Shown here piece after piece: positions 45,451 through 57,855 of a stretch of 64,000 nt of DNA (the first letter of the stretch is position 1; each line of letters opens with the position of its first letter). The stretch spans positions 1,862,001 through 1,926,000 of the forward strand of contig CM018032.1 of assembly GCA_008638375.1 (NCBI GenBank), read 5' to 3'. The notes beneath the pieces were generated by a model. That model searched no databases. It was not told where the DNA came from and saw nothing but the letters and a program-made list of their open reading frames with translations. The position numbers were made by a program, and so were the translations under genes. This DNA comes from Nyssa sinensis (lineage: Eukaryota > Streptophyta > Magnoliopsida > Cornales > Nyssaceae).

Positions 45451-46095
45451 AAATAAAAATAAAATGTGCGGTTGATTTTTGTAACATGCTCATTATTAAT
45501 AACCCATATAACAGTGGAGTTCATATACGTACCCTGACAGTATTAGTTAATCATCTTGCTACAATCTTCTTGTTAAATTAATGTGGATGCAGTTTGGTTA
45601 TTATATTCACGAGAACACTTGTAGGAAATTTTTATTGATAATTCAAGATAATCCTCTTGTAATTAATATTTAATAAGTTAATCATCTTTAATAATTTATA
45701 TTTTTTTAAGAAATTGACTTGATTTTGTTAAACCACCAACTGAATGTATAGAACAAAGTTTGTTGATTGCAAGATTTCATGATTTTTTGCTCCATGGGAT
45801 GGTAGCCCATGCACTGTTGAAGCCAAGTCTGGTGTTTTTCTTCAATGGACTTCCTTTTGCAACGCCACAACCTCTCTTTCACCTAATTTGGTGATCATAG
45901 CTTTGAATGCTTGCTATTTTTTGCTTCAATACAAGACTGGGCAATTTTTTGCAATAGAATCCTCTAACCTGCGATTTTTTTTCTCTTGTTAGCTTGGTGG
46001 ATGTGCTTTCCCACCTTGTGATACTTTTCTTGTGATATTTTAGACCCTAGCAACCCCTATCCACTATCACAATGGAGCTCCTTGATGGTTATAAT
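45450..46095. other. Intergenic DNA downstream of the myosin gene
   Basis: Apart from the TIR-element fragment near 45650-45735, nothing coding or repetitive is recognised. Confidence 0.45.
45648..45735 (+). repeat. Partial copy of the 34191 TIR element
   Basis: CCTCTTGTAATTAATATTTA, then AATAAGTTAATCATCTTTAATAA and AAGAAATTGACTTGATTTTG follow the left end of the element at 34191-34290. No right end is present. Confidence 0.65.
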
Positions 46096-47147
46096 TGTTG
46101 GCTCTAAAGGTTTTGAATCAAGGATATTCTTGTAATTTTGATGATAACAAGACATGAATGATATGAACTAATAATTGATTTTAAGTGATAATGCAAATAG
46201 ATCAATAAGCTTAAAGGATGGTTGACCAAGCTTTGACTAAATATTAAAAGGATCATCATTATAAAGATATTTTTACAAGATTAAATATCAAGTCAAACAC
46301 AAGACAAATGAAGTACTTGTATCCAAGGAATCAAGTGAAGATTTTTTGGTTTTCTTTTATTTTGAGTTTTTGTGTGATCTAGGATTGATTGATCAAAGTA
46401 TAATGTTTAAAGTATTTAAGTGATCAATTAAAATCAATCAACAAAATAATTTTTGAAAAACATTACATTATTAAAATCTAAGCTTTGAAAAATTAATGTA
46501 TTTGAAAAAGAGAATACTGAACAAAATAAGCACTAATGCAAAATTATTAGATTTAGTCGACTGAATCATGTTCACAATATATGCCTATTTTTTATGTTAT
46601 ATTCAGTTGACTAGTCCTAAGATTCAGTCGACTGAACATGTATTTTGTTCACAAGGTCTCAACACACTGTCCAATTCAATCGACCAAGTTGAACATTTAG
46701 TTGATTGAATTACATAAGCTTTTTTTGTATAAAATAAGATTGGAAGATTCAGTCGACTAAACCTATGATTCAGTCAACTGAATGGATTTTTACAAAGATC
46801 AACCTCTACCTTTTAGACAAATTAGTCAAGTCCTTCAGTCAACTTAATTACGATCAAACGATTGATTTTGTTGATCTGACACTTTCAAATTTAAATTTTA
46901 AACAGATTTGAAGGGGGGAAACAACTATTTTTAAAACAAACGGCTAGATTCTTTAAAGGCTTATAAATAGAGGTTATTGGAAACATTTATTGCTATCCTT
47001 AACATTCAAAAACTTACTCTTACTTTCAAATCCTTGTTAATGACTTGAGATTTTCTTATTTTCATATCTAGATCTCAAAGTTCTCTTAGCTCTTAAATAC
47101 TCAAGCATTTATTGATTAATCATTAGAGAGTGAACTTCTATTGTATT
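46096..47147 (+). mobile_element. Dyad-rich copia-type LTR, truncated
   Basis: It starts TGTTGGCTCTAAAGG, with GATGATAACAAGACATGAATG soon after, a common opening of copia (SIRE-like) LTRs. At 46550-46870 palindromic GTCGAC-type dyads (AGTCGACTGA, CAGTCGACTGA, CAGTCAACTGAA) recur. A TATA-like CTTATAAATAGAGG is at about 46960. It stops at 47147, where an Ogre-type LTR begins. The same family occurs near 61740-62272. Confidence 0.6.
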
Positions 47148-48649
47148 TGTAGACACCTCATTTTGTGACCCTTGATTAAGTAGTAAACACCGATGATTAT
47201 GCTAAGAAACCTACTTCAAGTGCAGACTCTTCCCAATTGAATCTTATTCCCATTAAGACTTCTCCTGACAGAGTTCTATTCCCATTAGGACTTTCTTGTC
47301 AGGGTCTCGGTCCAAGTAGGACTCTTCTCGATAGAGTCCCACTCTCGTTAGGACTCTCTTGCAGAGTTCCAGTCCAAGTAGGACTCTTCTTGACAGAGTC
47401 CCACTCTTGTTAGGACTCTTTTGCCCATTAGAGGGTGTTTTAATAATTTCGGCACCTTTTTGCCCACTAAGGGCATTTTGGTAATTTTGGCACAATCCTA
47501 CCCTCAATAGGACTTCCTAGTCACTTGAGGGGCATTTTCACAATTTTATATCATTTTACCCACATTAGGGTATTTTGGTAATTTTAGCCTTTTGTTGATG
47601 AATTGGGATAATTTGATCATTTTACATGTCTTGTGACAATTTAGAGATTCTCCACCGAATTGAGGGCGATTTAGTAATCTTGAGTGATATTAGTTTATTT
47701 AGACTTAATTAAGACTTCCACTTTTAGAATTTTTATAAATCTAGTTGCTTGATATTTTCTCAAATAAAGATACATCAAACCTAGATGTTTTCATTTTAGA
47801 GTTTATTTTCCATTTAAATTCTATTTCTATTTTATATTATTGGCTCTTGCATGTAAATTTCAATTCTATTGGTTCGTGCATTATCATAATTATTTATTAA
47901 TTCATTTAGTTAGAATAAATAATTATCACTTAAAACATGATTCTAACCCTCCGTTTTAGGGTTTCATCTTAAGCCCTTAGATCAAATCTCTCTATTTCCC
48001 TATAAATAGAGCCCCTAGGCCATCAGTTTTAGGGACACACGGGCGGACACAAAAATACACGAACGGAAGACGATTTTCATAGCCTTATACTTTTAATTAA
48101 ATACTAGAGTTCTCTCTATAAGAACTCTCCCTCTCCCGAGGTCAAATCCTTGCCAAAGTGACAGCCTCCCTTCATGAAACAAGTCGAAGCAACGCTTTCC
48201 AATCCGAAGAATAAGCCAGAGATCTGTGTCACGACCCGAAACCCACCCTATGTGGATTAGGGATCGCGGGGCTGACCCTCTGGCCGTCCCTACTTTATCT
48301 TTTAATTGTTTTAATGATAACAATGTGTAATATAAAAATTAAACAGTTATACAACGAAAGTCATAATAAGGTTCTGTATATGTATCAAAAAGAGAACCAA
48401 CATTTACATCACCCCCAGGTAGTGAATACATGGGAGAGCTATGACTGTACTGATCCTTTCCTATTACATTTATCAAAAATTCCCTCTATCGCTTGCAAGC
48501 TCCTACTATCTACTTGTAGCGTCTTTTCCTTAAATAAATAAGTAAGTCAAAATAAGCTAACAAAACTCAGTAAGTAAATTCTCTTCACTCTCCCATGGGT
48601 CAAGGTCAATATAGAAGGAACATAATTCAAGATAACAAGGATATGATAA

Positions 48650-48895
48650 CATGATAGCCAGTCATGAAATAAGATGCTACAATAGCTAATGAAATGAAGT
48701 GTCAAAATAGCCAATAGAATAGAATGTTACAATAGCTAATGAAATGAAGTGTCACAATAACCAATAGAATGCCATAATAGCCAATGGAATAGAATATCAC
48801 AATAGTCAGTAAAATAGTTCGTCACAATAGCCAATAGAATGAAGTGTCACAATAGCCAATAGAATAGAATGTCACAATAACCAATAGAATGAAGT
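48650..48895 (+). repeat. Minisatellite of about 20-bp units
   Basis: About ten degenerate copies of CACAATAGCCAATAGAATG-type units, some with GAAGTGT inserted. There are no unique spacers, so it is not a CRISPR array. Confidence 0.85.
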
Positions 48896-49419
48896 GTGAA
48901 CAATAAAAATGACCCTTAGGTCCAATATAAAATAATAGTCATACTGCCACAATCATAAGATAATTCAATTGTAAACCAATAAATAAGCTTTCAAAACATA
49001 TAATCATTCGTAGGAAAAATATGATCATTCTTTGAATTCAATAAGAGATATGATATCAATAAACATTTTGATGCATATTTTGTTTAGGGCCTGACATATC
49101 CTTAGTAAAAGTAACCTTCCTGGTTCACTACCACACCGAACTGCTCCTCTAGATTCACTACCACACCGAACCATACCCAGATTGACTTTCTCTTCGAACC
49201 ATATCCAGATTCGCTCCCACATCGAATCATTGGATAGTTTCATGGACTTTGATCTGTAGGTCTGGTAAAAGCATCGAATGGACGTTGTGATGAGCACAAT
49301 TTCGGGTACTCATAATATATCATGATCATCATAACTCTATAGGGAGTATTTGTGTGGAATATTAATAGTGTGAACATAACAGTTGGCCTTTCAAGGCATG
49401 GTACGAAGTGTATAAACAT

Positions 49420-49960
49420 TCATAATCAAGATATAGTAGTTCAATTCTTAATAAATTCCACAAGACAGAACAAGTATCATATTGTGGTATCAATAAACAT
49501 CAGGTACGTATTTCTACAAGATAAAACAAGTATCCAATTGTGAAACCAATAAACGTTGGGTACATATAGGAGTACAAACTTGGCAGTAAAAAGGAATAAC
49601 ATTGTGACTTAGCTAAGAAGTAATGGTACAAGTGTACAAGCAATTACGATCAAGGTATAACAGTTAAGTTCTTAATAACTTACCGTAAAATAGAATAAAC
49701 ATGAAATTGTGGAATCAATAACATCGAGTACGTATAAAAGTACAACCTTGGCAATAAAAGAAATAATCATGGCTGAGAAAACTATATGTAAGAGATCGGG
49801 TTTTACTTACATACAAAAGGTATAAGCAATCATGATCAAGGTATAATAGTTAACTTCTCAATAAGGTCCACAGTATAGAACAATCATCAATTTGTGGAAC
49901 CAATAACATGGTGTATGTATAAGAATACAATCTTGGCAGTAAAAGGAAATAACATGGCTG
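49420..49960 (+). repeat. Three-copy tandem repeat, about 185-225 bp period
   Basis: ATCAAGGTATAACAGTTAA-type starts recur at about 49425, 49648 and 49832. Each is followed by TTCTTAATAA, a GTGGAA..CAATAA block and GTA..TAAAAGTACAA.CTTGGCA. Confidence 0.75.
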
Positions 49961-50456
49961 AGAATACCACATGTAAGAGTTTTGAGATTTACTTACCTTT
50001 AACAATCCGTTATATCTCAGTAATTAGTTACTTTCTCATTTCCTTTCGAAGTCCTTATGAATCAATAGACAGTTCTTAAATCAATACTATGTATAGCCTA
50101 ATACCCTAAAATTAGTCAATTTCATACATCGATATTATAGATGTCTTATTTGAAAAAACAGACTCTATCGTTGAATCTGAAACATTGAAGAAAGTAGGGT
50201 TAGGCTTTTACAAATCTCAATTTGGCTTTGGGCATTACTAGGGGCAATATGGTAATTTGGCATTTTTATGGGTCTTAATTTTTCGGGACCCTGTCTCGTG
50301 AAACGGGCCATTTCATTGGGTTTAGAATGCCCAAGATAGTAAGATTACACTATACTTTTATTTTATTTGGACTCCAAAATTTATTTCAATTAATAATTTA
50401 ATTTAATGTATTTAATTCATATTATCTATTATTTATCACAAAATATAACCACACAT

Positions 50457-50545
50457 GCCTTAGTGACATAGTGGTCCAGTTGTGGGGGTTAAGTGCCCAC
50501 ACGTTCAATGGTCGCAAGTTCGAAACTTGGGGGCAGCAGCCCTCT
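50457..50545 (+). repeat. tRNA-like SINE fragment in solo LTR 1
   Basis: GCCTTAGTGACATAGTGGTC resembles an A-box region and CGCAAGTTCGAAACTTGGGG a B box, followed by a T-rich tail. It is too degenerate and poorly paired for a tRNA gene. Confidence 0.45.
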
Positions 50546-51369
50546 TTATTTTTTTCAAACCCTTTTTAAATCAAACGGTGGATGAAAGTAAAACATGGAT
50601 AGGCTATCCCTTATCCCAAACAGGTTATCAATTGATTTTTAAACCCTATAGCCAAACACCCCAATTCATTTAAATTAAAATCCTAAACTGCGTCGTTTTG
50701 ATAAAGCCTAAATGTATGGTGCGTCAGGTCCCGACCCGAACTCGGACCCGACCAGCACAATTCGTTCCCCATCATTTTTTCGGTGACACTCCGGTCACCA
50801 TCTCCGATGCCGGTGGCCGGAACTATAATTTTTTTTATGTTTTTAAACTTCATTTTCTCATGGTTTTGAACCCTTTTTTTTTTATCCTAATTCATCCCAA
50901 ACCCTTTTTAGAACATTTAGGTATCATTTTTAACCCTTAAATCTCATTGAATAGCTATTATTCCAAAAATTCAATTTTTCGATCACCTCGATTTTCTCCC
51001 TCATTTCTTCACCATTTCACACACAATTTCTTCCTAAATGTTCCATTTCTCTCATAGATTAAGACCCTACAGTTATTTGAAAGCTTCATGCAAGTTTCAT
51101 AAAAATCCCAAAAATTCAGAAAATAAAAAATAAAAAATAAAATTCAGAAGTTTCTTATCTCTTTGCAGTAATTGCTCTTCCTCCTCCTTTTCTTCCTTCC
51201 TTCTTCTTCAGTTTCTTCCCTTCTTTTCTTGCTTTTCTTTTTTGTTTAAGGCATGCAGTGCGTGCTCATATTTATAGATTTCCTCCCACCACCTTCCTCT
51301 TTCTCTCTCTTTCCTCCCTCTCTTTGTTTCTTCTCTTTTCCTTTTTCTTTGTTATTTTGTTCCAAATAT

Positions 51370-51860
51370 TTGTATATTATAATATATATATATATATATA
51401 CACATATATCTTGTTGACATTCCCTTCATTTATACTCACACACACACACATCTAATGCTGCACACACCCTTTTCACTTACATACATACACACTGGTATAT
51501 ATGCGTATATATACACACACCCATGTACACATATATACACGTTATGTATTATACACACATACATTGTTACACACATGGCTACACACATGTATATATTACA
51601 CACACGTAGTGTTACACATATGGCTGCACACACACATATATATTACTCACACATATAAATGTATATATATACATATACCTATATATTTTATATTTATATA
51701 TACACACACTATTTCACACACATATACATATATACATACTAATACATATACATATATATACAGACCCATATATGTATATTTATATATATACGTACATATT
51801 TACATACACACATACATTATATATATACGCACTGTCATATATTATATATATACGTCTATT
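51370..51860 (+). repeat. Long CA/TA microsatellite cluster
   Basis: Nearly 500 bp of interspersed ACACAC and ATATAT runs. It generates false histidine/isoleucine/tyrosine and cysteine/valine frames on both strands. Confidence 0.9.
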
Positions 51861-52814
51861 CATACTATCATGTACGCTTTCATTCATTGCGCATGTGTAT
51901 TTACCATAACCCTCGAGTGTTCGGGATTTTTCGTATTCAAAATCGGGCTATTTAGTTATCATCGGGAAACAAACCCTAACAGTTCGCGTTTATAGCACTT
52001 GCTCGATCATATTTTGGGTCGGGGTATTACAATCTGCCCGACAGATGTCTCCAATCTAGATTTTCCTAGCGAAGTGCTGCCCAACTACCACGACTGAATA
52101 AGGTATGCTATCAAACCCTTAACATATTCTTTTTCTTTAGATCTAGTTGATCTCATCTCTTTTATCACTCTTGATAAAAGAAGGTAAACCGGAGAACTAT
52201 GTGACTTTGATTTCGTTATCTGAATGAATACGTAGGAAGCCTTTAGGCCCGAGTCAGATCTATTTTCTATCTTTCCTGTTCTGTTTTATTTCTTTATGCT
52301 ATGTCACGCCTCGAATTTTCATGAACCCAAGGGTGAGTGTAACGAAACTAAAAGAAAATAAAATAAAGGATAATTTAAACGGATTTAACTAAACATGCAT
52401 TCCTTTTCATCAATATATAAAACATAAAGTACATCCCATAAACATATTGTTCATGTCATTTGGGCTTAAGACCTTACATCTCAAAACGTGCCCCAAGGGC
52501 CAAATACGCTTCTAAATCCTTTTTCTTTCTTTTTGTCAAGATCTCATCAAATCTCATGTGGGGTGTCATTTGTAATATGTTATCCCACAAATGGGTCAGC
52601 TCAACTGCTGGTATAATATGATGTTAATGTAAGGAACAAAATTAAGGTGTGGCATGTGCAAGTGTACATTTATATCTACATGTCATTCAATATCATCATA
52701 CAATGCACTAACAAGATTCAGAACGCATTCATATAATTTCTACACCACCTCATTGATTCATTTATGTGATGTTATGCAAATATACGTGACACACCCATGC
52801 CACTTTATGCCACA

Positions 52815-53010
52815 CCCATGTCTCGTTTTCGAAACACATTCGATGGAACCTGAGTACCAATGCCCGTTTACGGAACACATTTGATGGATTCTGGGCACCA
52901 ATGCAATGTCTCATTTTCGGAACACATCCGATGGAACCTGAGTACCAATACAATATCTCATTTTTGAAACACATCTAATGGAACCTAAGTACCAATACAA
53001 TGTCCAATTT
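52815..53010 (+). repeat. Tandem repeat, about 55-58 bp period
   Basis: Units run ATGTCTC.TTTTCGGAACACAT, then .GATGGAACCTGAGTACCAAT; about three and a half copies. Confidence 0.85.
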
Positions 53011-55263
53011 TGGGTCTTTCGTCATAGGATCTACACCCTCATAATGCATAACACCACGTGCTCCACCCACACTATGCTTTCAATGAATCACACCATACCA
53101 ACATGCCTTGATTCCACCATGCAATAATACAATATCTAAATTATAAAACATCTTCCATGTGAAAGAATACAATACATGATCAACGTAAATACATACTCAA
53201 GTCATGTGTTCACAATTTTAACAACTCTTCAAAAACATAAATCACGTACAACACCGACACATAGAACAAATTATATCTCCATGGAGCAGCAAGAAACACA
53301 TAAGCAACGTAAACAATCAACTCAAGGTTTCTTTTTAAAGCAACATTCCTTATGTGATTTTCTAATGTCAAGTAATTATATGATTCATTCAATCAACATG
53401 CAAATCATTCCTAAACTTAATCATATTCCTTACTTAGTAAAATATCATACCTGACTAGGGCGTGTCTCAACCTTAAGAAGCTGTGTCCACTATGCAGTCC
53501 TCTTATTGTATCTATTTAGAAGATCAAACAGCCTCTCCCTTCCTTTCGGTATTCCTAAGATTCACAAATAGGTTTCAGTTTATAGTTATATGAATTTATG
53601 CTATTCATCAAATTTTATGTCTCTTTACTATTGGTATCTCTTTTACTTGAATAGACTCTACCATTGAATCTGGAACATCGAACAAAATTAGTTTAGGCTT
53701 TTACGGATTTTAAATCGGACTCTTGGATTAAAAAGGACAAAACCGTCATCTTACGCTTTCATGGGTTCTCACTTTTTGAGACCTCTTTTCATAAATTGGA
53801 CTCCACCATTGAGTCCGGAATGTTTGAAATAATAAAAATTCACTATTTGTTTACTTAAATCGGGATTCGTTTGACTACTCTTTGACTTAGGGGTATTTTG
53901 GTCATTTAATATTTTCACGCATCACGTTTTTGGTACTTCGTTTGTTAATACAGACCTCATCGTTGAGTCCAGAGTGTCCGACATAATTAAAATGGACTAT
54001 CTTTTATGTCTAAACAGCCATGGGTATTGTTAAGGGCAATACAGTCATTTATGATTTACGTGTCTGTATTTTTTGGGACTTGATTTCACAAATTGGACTC
54101 CACCATTGAGTCTAGGGTGCCCGAAATAGTAAAAATATACTATTCATTTATTCATTTTGGACTTCGTCTGAGCCATTTAGGGTCCAAGGGTAAAATAGTT
54201 AATTTACCCAAATCAATAAAGTAATTAAATAATTTATTTTATTATTTATTTATTTTCAGGGGCTTATTTGAATTAATCTTTAAACATCTGGGCCATAACA
54301 GAATTATTGGGAAGTGTTGGGGTCAAAATAAAATTCTAGAATTCCTTGGGGGCCAAAATGAAATTCTTTAAAATATTTAAAATAAACCAAAGGGTTTATT
54401 TTATTTATAAGTGAACCGGTCTAGGGTTTCACTGGACCAACCGGTTTGGCCGGTTCAATGTGTAATGCTGACGTCATGATGACGTCAGCCCTAAATTTTT
54501 AAATTTTAAAATCTTCTTAATCAAAACGGTGTAGTTTCACTTAAGTGGGTATCCGTTTTGATTTCGGTCGGGGCCCAACCCGAGTTTGACCCAGAGCCTG
54601 ACCCGAATAGTGTCATCTTCCCTCTCGATTTTTCGATATGTTGCCCTAGGTTTCCGTCGCCATCTCCGGCCACGGCGACCGTTCCCCGGTTGATTTTTAA
54701 TCATTTTCTGATGCATTTTCCTTAGGTTTTTCATAAGCTTCTTATATCTAACGTTAGGTTTTGATTTAGGCCACTTAATCTTCACAAAAATGGATGAACC
54801 CGTAACTCCGACGAGCTGGTTTTCTTCATTTTTCAACCCTTCTCCCTACTGTTTTGACTTACGTTCTCTTCTAATTAATTTATGCACCTCACCTTAACAA
54901 TTTTCCACCATTTGAACATAGTTTTAAGGCATAAAATTCCCCAACCCCGATTATCATCTTCAACCTATAGCTGCCTTGTTCTAGGTCATTTCTAAACCTT
55001 TTCCTTTAATTCTTTTTGCAAAGAGTTTCATTTTTCATACCCAATATGGCCTCATACTTTAAAATAACTAACATGCTTAAAATCTTTAAAAATAGAACTG
55101 GATCGGCTCACCTTTCTTTGAGTTTCCTGGTGGTGTATCCCTTCTCCACTTCTATTCCCACTTCTGGACTTCGTCCAATGCTCACGACCTCTCAAGCTCG
55201 ACTTCTCTCTTTCTGATTTCTTCCCTAACCAACGCACACTTACACATATACACATCAAACACA

Positions 55264-55268
55264 ACTGC

Positions 55269-55334
<66 letters not shown>

Positions 55335-55435
55335 CCCCCTACGGCCAGGCCTGCACACACTCAACCCCTACACCCTTTTCTGACTTCTTCCCCTCATTTT
55401 TCTCTTTGCATTTAATGTTGCTTGTGTGCATGGTT

Positions 55436-55476
<41 letters not shown>

Positions 55477-55480
55477 CACA
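55264..55480 (+). repeat. (CT)n(TA)n microsatellites
   Basis: A CT run with TA tail at 55270-55334 and a TA run at about 55440-55470, followed by CA repeats to 55560. Confidence 0.9.
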
Positions 55481-56199
55481 CACACACACAGCAGTACACT
55501 GCCGCACACACACACACGGCCCCCCTCTTGCACACACAGTTGTTGTGCACTTGTGTGTATGCTTATATATATATTTAATTGCATGTATATATATAACTAA
55601 TAATATTGTATACATATACATGTATACATACACAACACACCATTCATACACATCCCATACACATACATTTATTTAAATAAATAAAAAAATTTCATCCCCA
55701 AAAAAAAAAATTTAAATCTCTACACGCTAGATCCTTTATTATTTGTCTCTTCTGAACTCACATCTTTCTTTTCAATTTTCTCATGACAAAATATCATTGT
55801 AAGTGAATATTCGAGGTCGATCCATTTGGATCAGGCGGGGTGGGAGCCTAACACCTCCCCACTCTGTACCTTAGCTCCCAGATCCATGTTTTTTTTTGGT
55901 TTTCGCTTTATTTTAGTGCCTTATTTTATTTGATCTGTGTCAAGGGATTTTTAAAATATAATTAAGAGATAAGGCGATGTAAATTTTGATTATTTCATTC
56001 ATTTTCAGTTTCTTATTAATTATATTCTATTGTAACATTTCTTGCCCAAAAATAAACTGGCGACTCCTTAATCTCTCTATATCCCATAAAAGGCATTCCT
56101 TCCCACCTTTAGGGAAGGAAACAGTTGGGCTCTCTCTAAATCTATAAAAAAGGATGACACATACATTCCTTTTTTTTTTTCGATGCTAGCGCCCATAGT

Positions 56200-56218
56200 G
56201 GCGACTCCACTAGGGACC
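56200..56218 (+). other. Ogre/Tat primer-binding site (tRNA-Arg type)
   Basis: TGGCGACTCCACTAGGGAC directly follows the LTR end. Ogre-type gypsy elements are known to use a tRNA-Arg primer whose 3' end pairs with TGGCGACTCCACTGGGGA; this copy differs at one base. It fixes the element as + strand. Confidence 0.65.
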
Positions 56219-57855
56219 AAAGAGGGCTAGACTCGGTGAAGTATTCACTTCAAGGCTATTTTGTTTACTTGCTTTATGTTCATTTGTTTTTATGTTTTAT
56301 AATGGATGAATGGACGTATAGATGTATGCTTGAATGTATGGATGGATGAATGAATGAAAAAGGACTAAAATCGGAATACCTTGCACACACATCACTTTCA
56401 TACATTGCATTTGCACTACATACCCTCCAAACCTCGGACAATTAGTAGCCCTCGCCCTGTATGCTTACTCAGCTTGACAGGTGTTGCTGGTGAAAGCCCT
56501 CAACTCCTTGATCAAATATCGCTTGACTTGGGATACTACACTCTAGTGGTCTTGGGATGGTATGCAGAAAGGTGATGCGGTACCATTTAACCATAGTCAT
56601 TACAATCTAATGGCTGTGGGAAGTATATGGCACGTCCTGTCAGAAGGGGAACCTTGAAACCTTTACCCGATTGAAGCGTTATGCATATAATCGACCATAA
56701 ATTCATGATTCAGGACTTTAAACCCAGTTTTGATAGGACACACATGAACTTTTTTGAGTAATTTGACAAGGTCAAAAAAATCTAGAAAGTCAAAAAAAAA
56801 ATACCTCTCTTTGTTGGCCGATCGGCATAGAGGTTAAAAGCCTCTATGTGCTGATCGGCACACAGATAGCTGCCTTCCCGCTTTGCAAAATTTTTCTTAT
56901 TTTTTAAAATTTTTTTGAAAAACTGTGCTTTTTTCCTAAAAAACCAATTTTGCAAGCTCTAACTGGGCTACAAATGAAACTTTCTTGGATTTTCCTTGAG
57001 ACCAAACAAGTTAATAACACATGTTTTTCGAAAACAAGTACCCACAACTGGCTTGGAAACGGGCTAGCCATGGCTAACAAAATAACTTTCAAAAGGAACT
57101 TTTTGGGTTTGTTCTCATCACAAAATTAGAATCAACTTGATTTCTAATCGAGTATCACACTATATGGTTTGATTCTAGTAAAGGTCTGGGTTATGTTTGT
57201 TAGGATTCGAATCTTTAGGAATCTTTCCCTCAAAACCTAGAAATGACTTTCATTCAATTCCCCTATTATGCCAAAATTTATGGGCTAGGTATGACTTTTG
57301 AGATTTCACAATTCGGATTTTTTAATCGTCTTGGGAATCAAGTCATGCTCCAATTTGTGGCATCTTTCTCAATTCTTCCTATCATGCCAACCACTCGAGA
57401 TAGGTTTTCAATCCATTTTCAAGAGTTACTTCTTTTTAGGATCATCATCTTGTCAATCAAGGTTAATCTTGACCCCTTTAGTAAGGTCTAATCAATTTCC
57501 TTGGGATTGCATCTTCCTAACCTTTAGGATTATTTTCTTCATGCGAACAAATCGTTCCATCCTCTTAAGACTTAGGGGCTACCTAGGCATTATGCCCCTT
57601 ACATTTTTTTTCAAAAAAAAATAATTCTAAATTCAAACTTCAAAATTCAAAAAAGGTACATGCTTTATTTTCTATGAAATGATCTTCTTTTCTATTTAGA
57701 TTGGATCCTTTCTTACACAAAGTTTTGAAATCAAAAGACTCTTTAGACTATTGGTTTGGATTCAAATTCCTCTACATTTATTTGGTGATAAAAAAATATC
57801 ATTGAGGTTTCCTATCCCATTGTAGCTCTTATTCCCTCAATTGAGCCCGAAAACC
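56219..57855 (+). other. Leader / ORF1 region of the Ogre-type element, no intact frame
   Basis: No open frame above 110 codons and no recognised domain. A hairpin-forming inverted repeat lies at 56817-56859. Ogre elements often carry an extra ORF before gag; nothing here supports an intact one. Confidence 0.45.

Larger units (their letters stand above)
48227..52031 (+). mobile_element. Long solo LTR 1 (3.8 kb) with perfect TSD
   Basis: It begins TGTCACGACCCG and ends GGGTCGGGGTATTACA, with ATCTG on both sides (48222-48226 and 52032-52036). No internal region, primer site or coding domain, so it is a solo LTR left by recombination. It contains a minisatellite at 48650-48895, three copies of a roughly 200-bp unit at 49420-49960, a SINE near 50457 and long CA/TA microsatellites at 51370-51860. 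It is related to solo LTR 2. Confidence 0.8.
52302..55724 (+). mobile_element. Long solo LTR 2 (3.4 kb)
   Basis: It begins TGTCACGCCTCG. The end is placed at ..TCTCTACA at 55724, because the flanks TGCTA (52297-52301) and CGCTA (55725-55729) then form a TSD with one mismatch. It shares text with solo LTR 1, for example GACTCTA.C.TTGAATCTG, then GTTTAGGCTTTTAC. It contains a tandem repeat at 52820-53010 and CT/TA/CA microsatellites at 55270-55660. No coding region. Confidence 0.6.
47148..56199 (+). mobile_element. Ogre/Tat gypsy LTR, split by two solo LTRs
   Basis: It starts TGTAGACACCTCATTTTGTG and ends ..TAGCGCCCATAG just before TGGCGACTCCACTAGGGA at 56200. Its own sequence is 47148-48226, 52032-52301 and 55725-56199, about 1.8 kb. 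Internal phrases (AACCGGAGAACTATGTGACTT and ATACGTAGGAAGCC near 52195; AATAAACTGGCGACTCC near 56050) are characteristic of Tat/Ogre LTRs. Both interruptions carry their own target duplications. Confidence 0.7.

Noticed and set aside
48650..48895. CRISPR-like array
   Set aside because: Units are contiguous and degenerate with no unique spacers, in a plant LTR.
51258..51995. Overlapping frames rich in His, Thr, Ile and Tyr, and Cys/Val frames opposite
   Set aside because: They are translations of CA/TA microsatellites in both strands; no composition or motif of a real protein.
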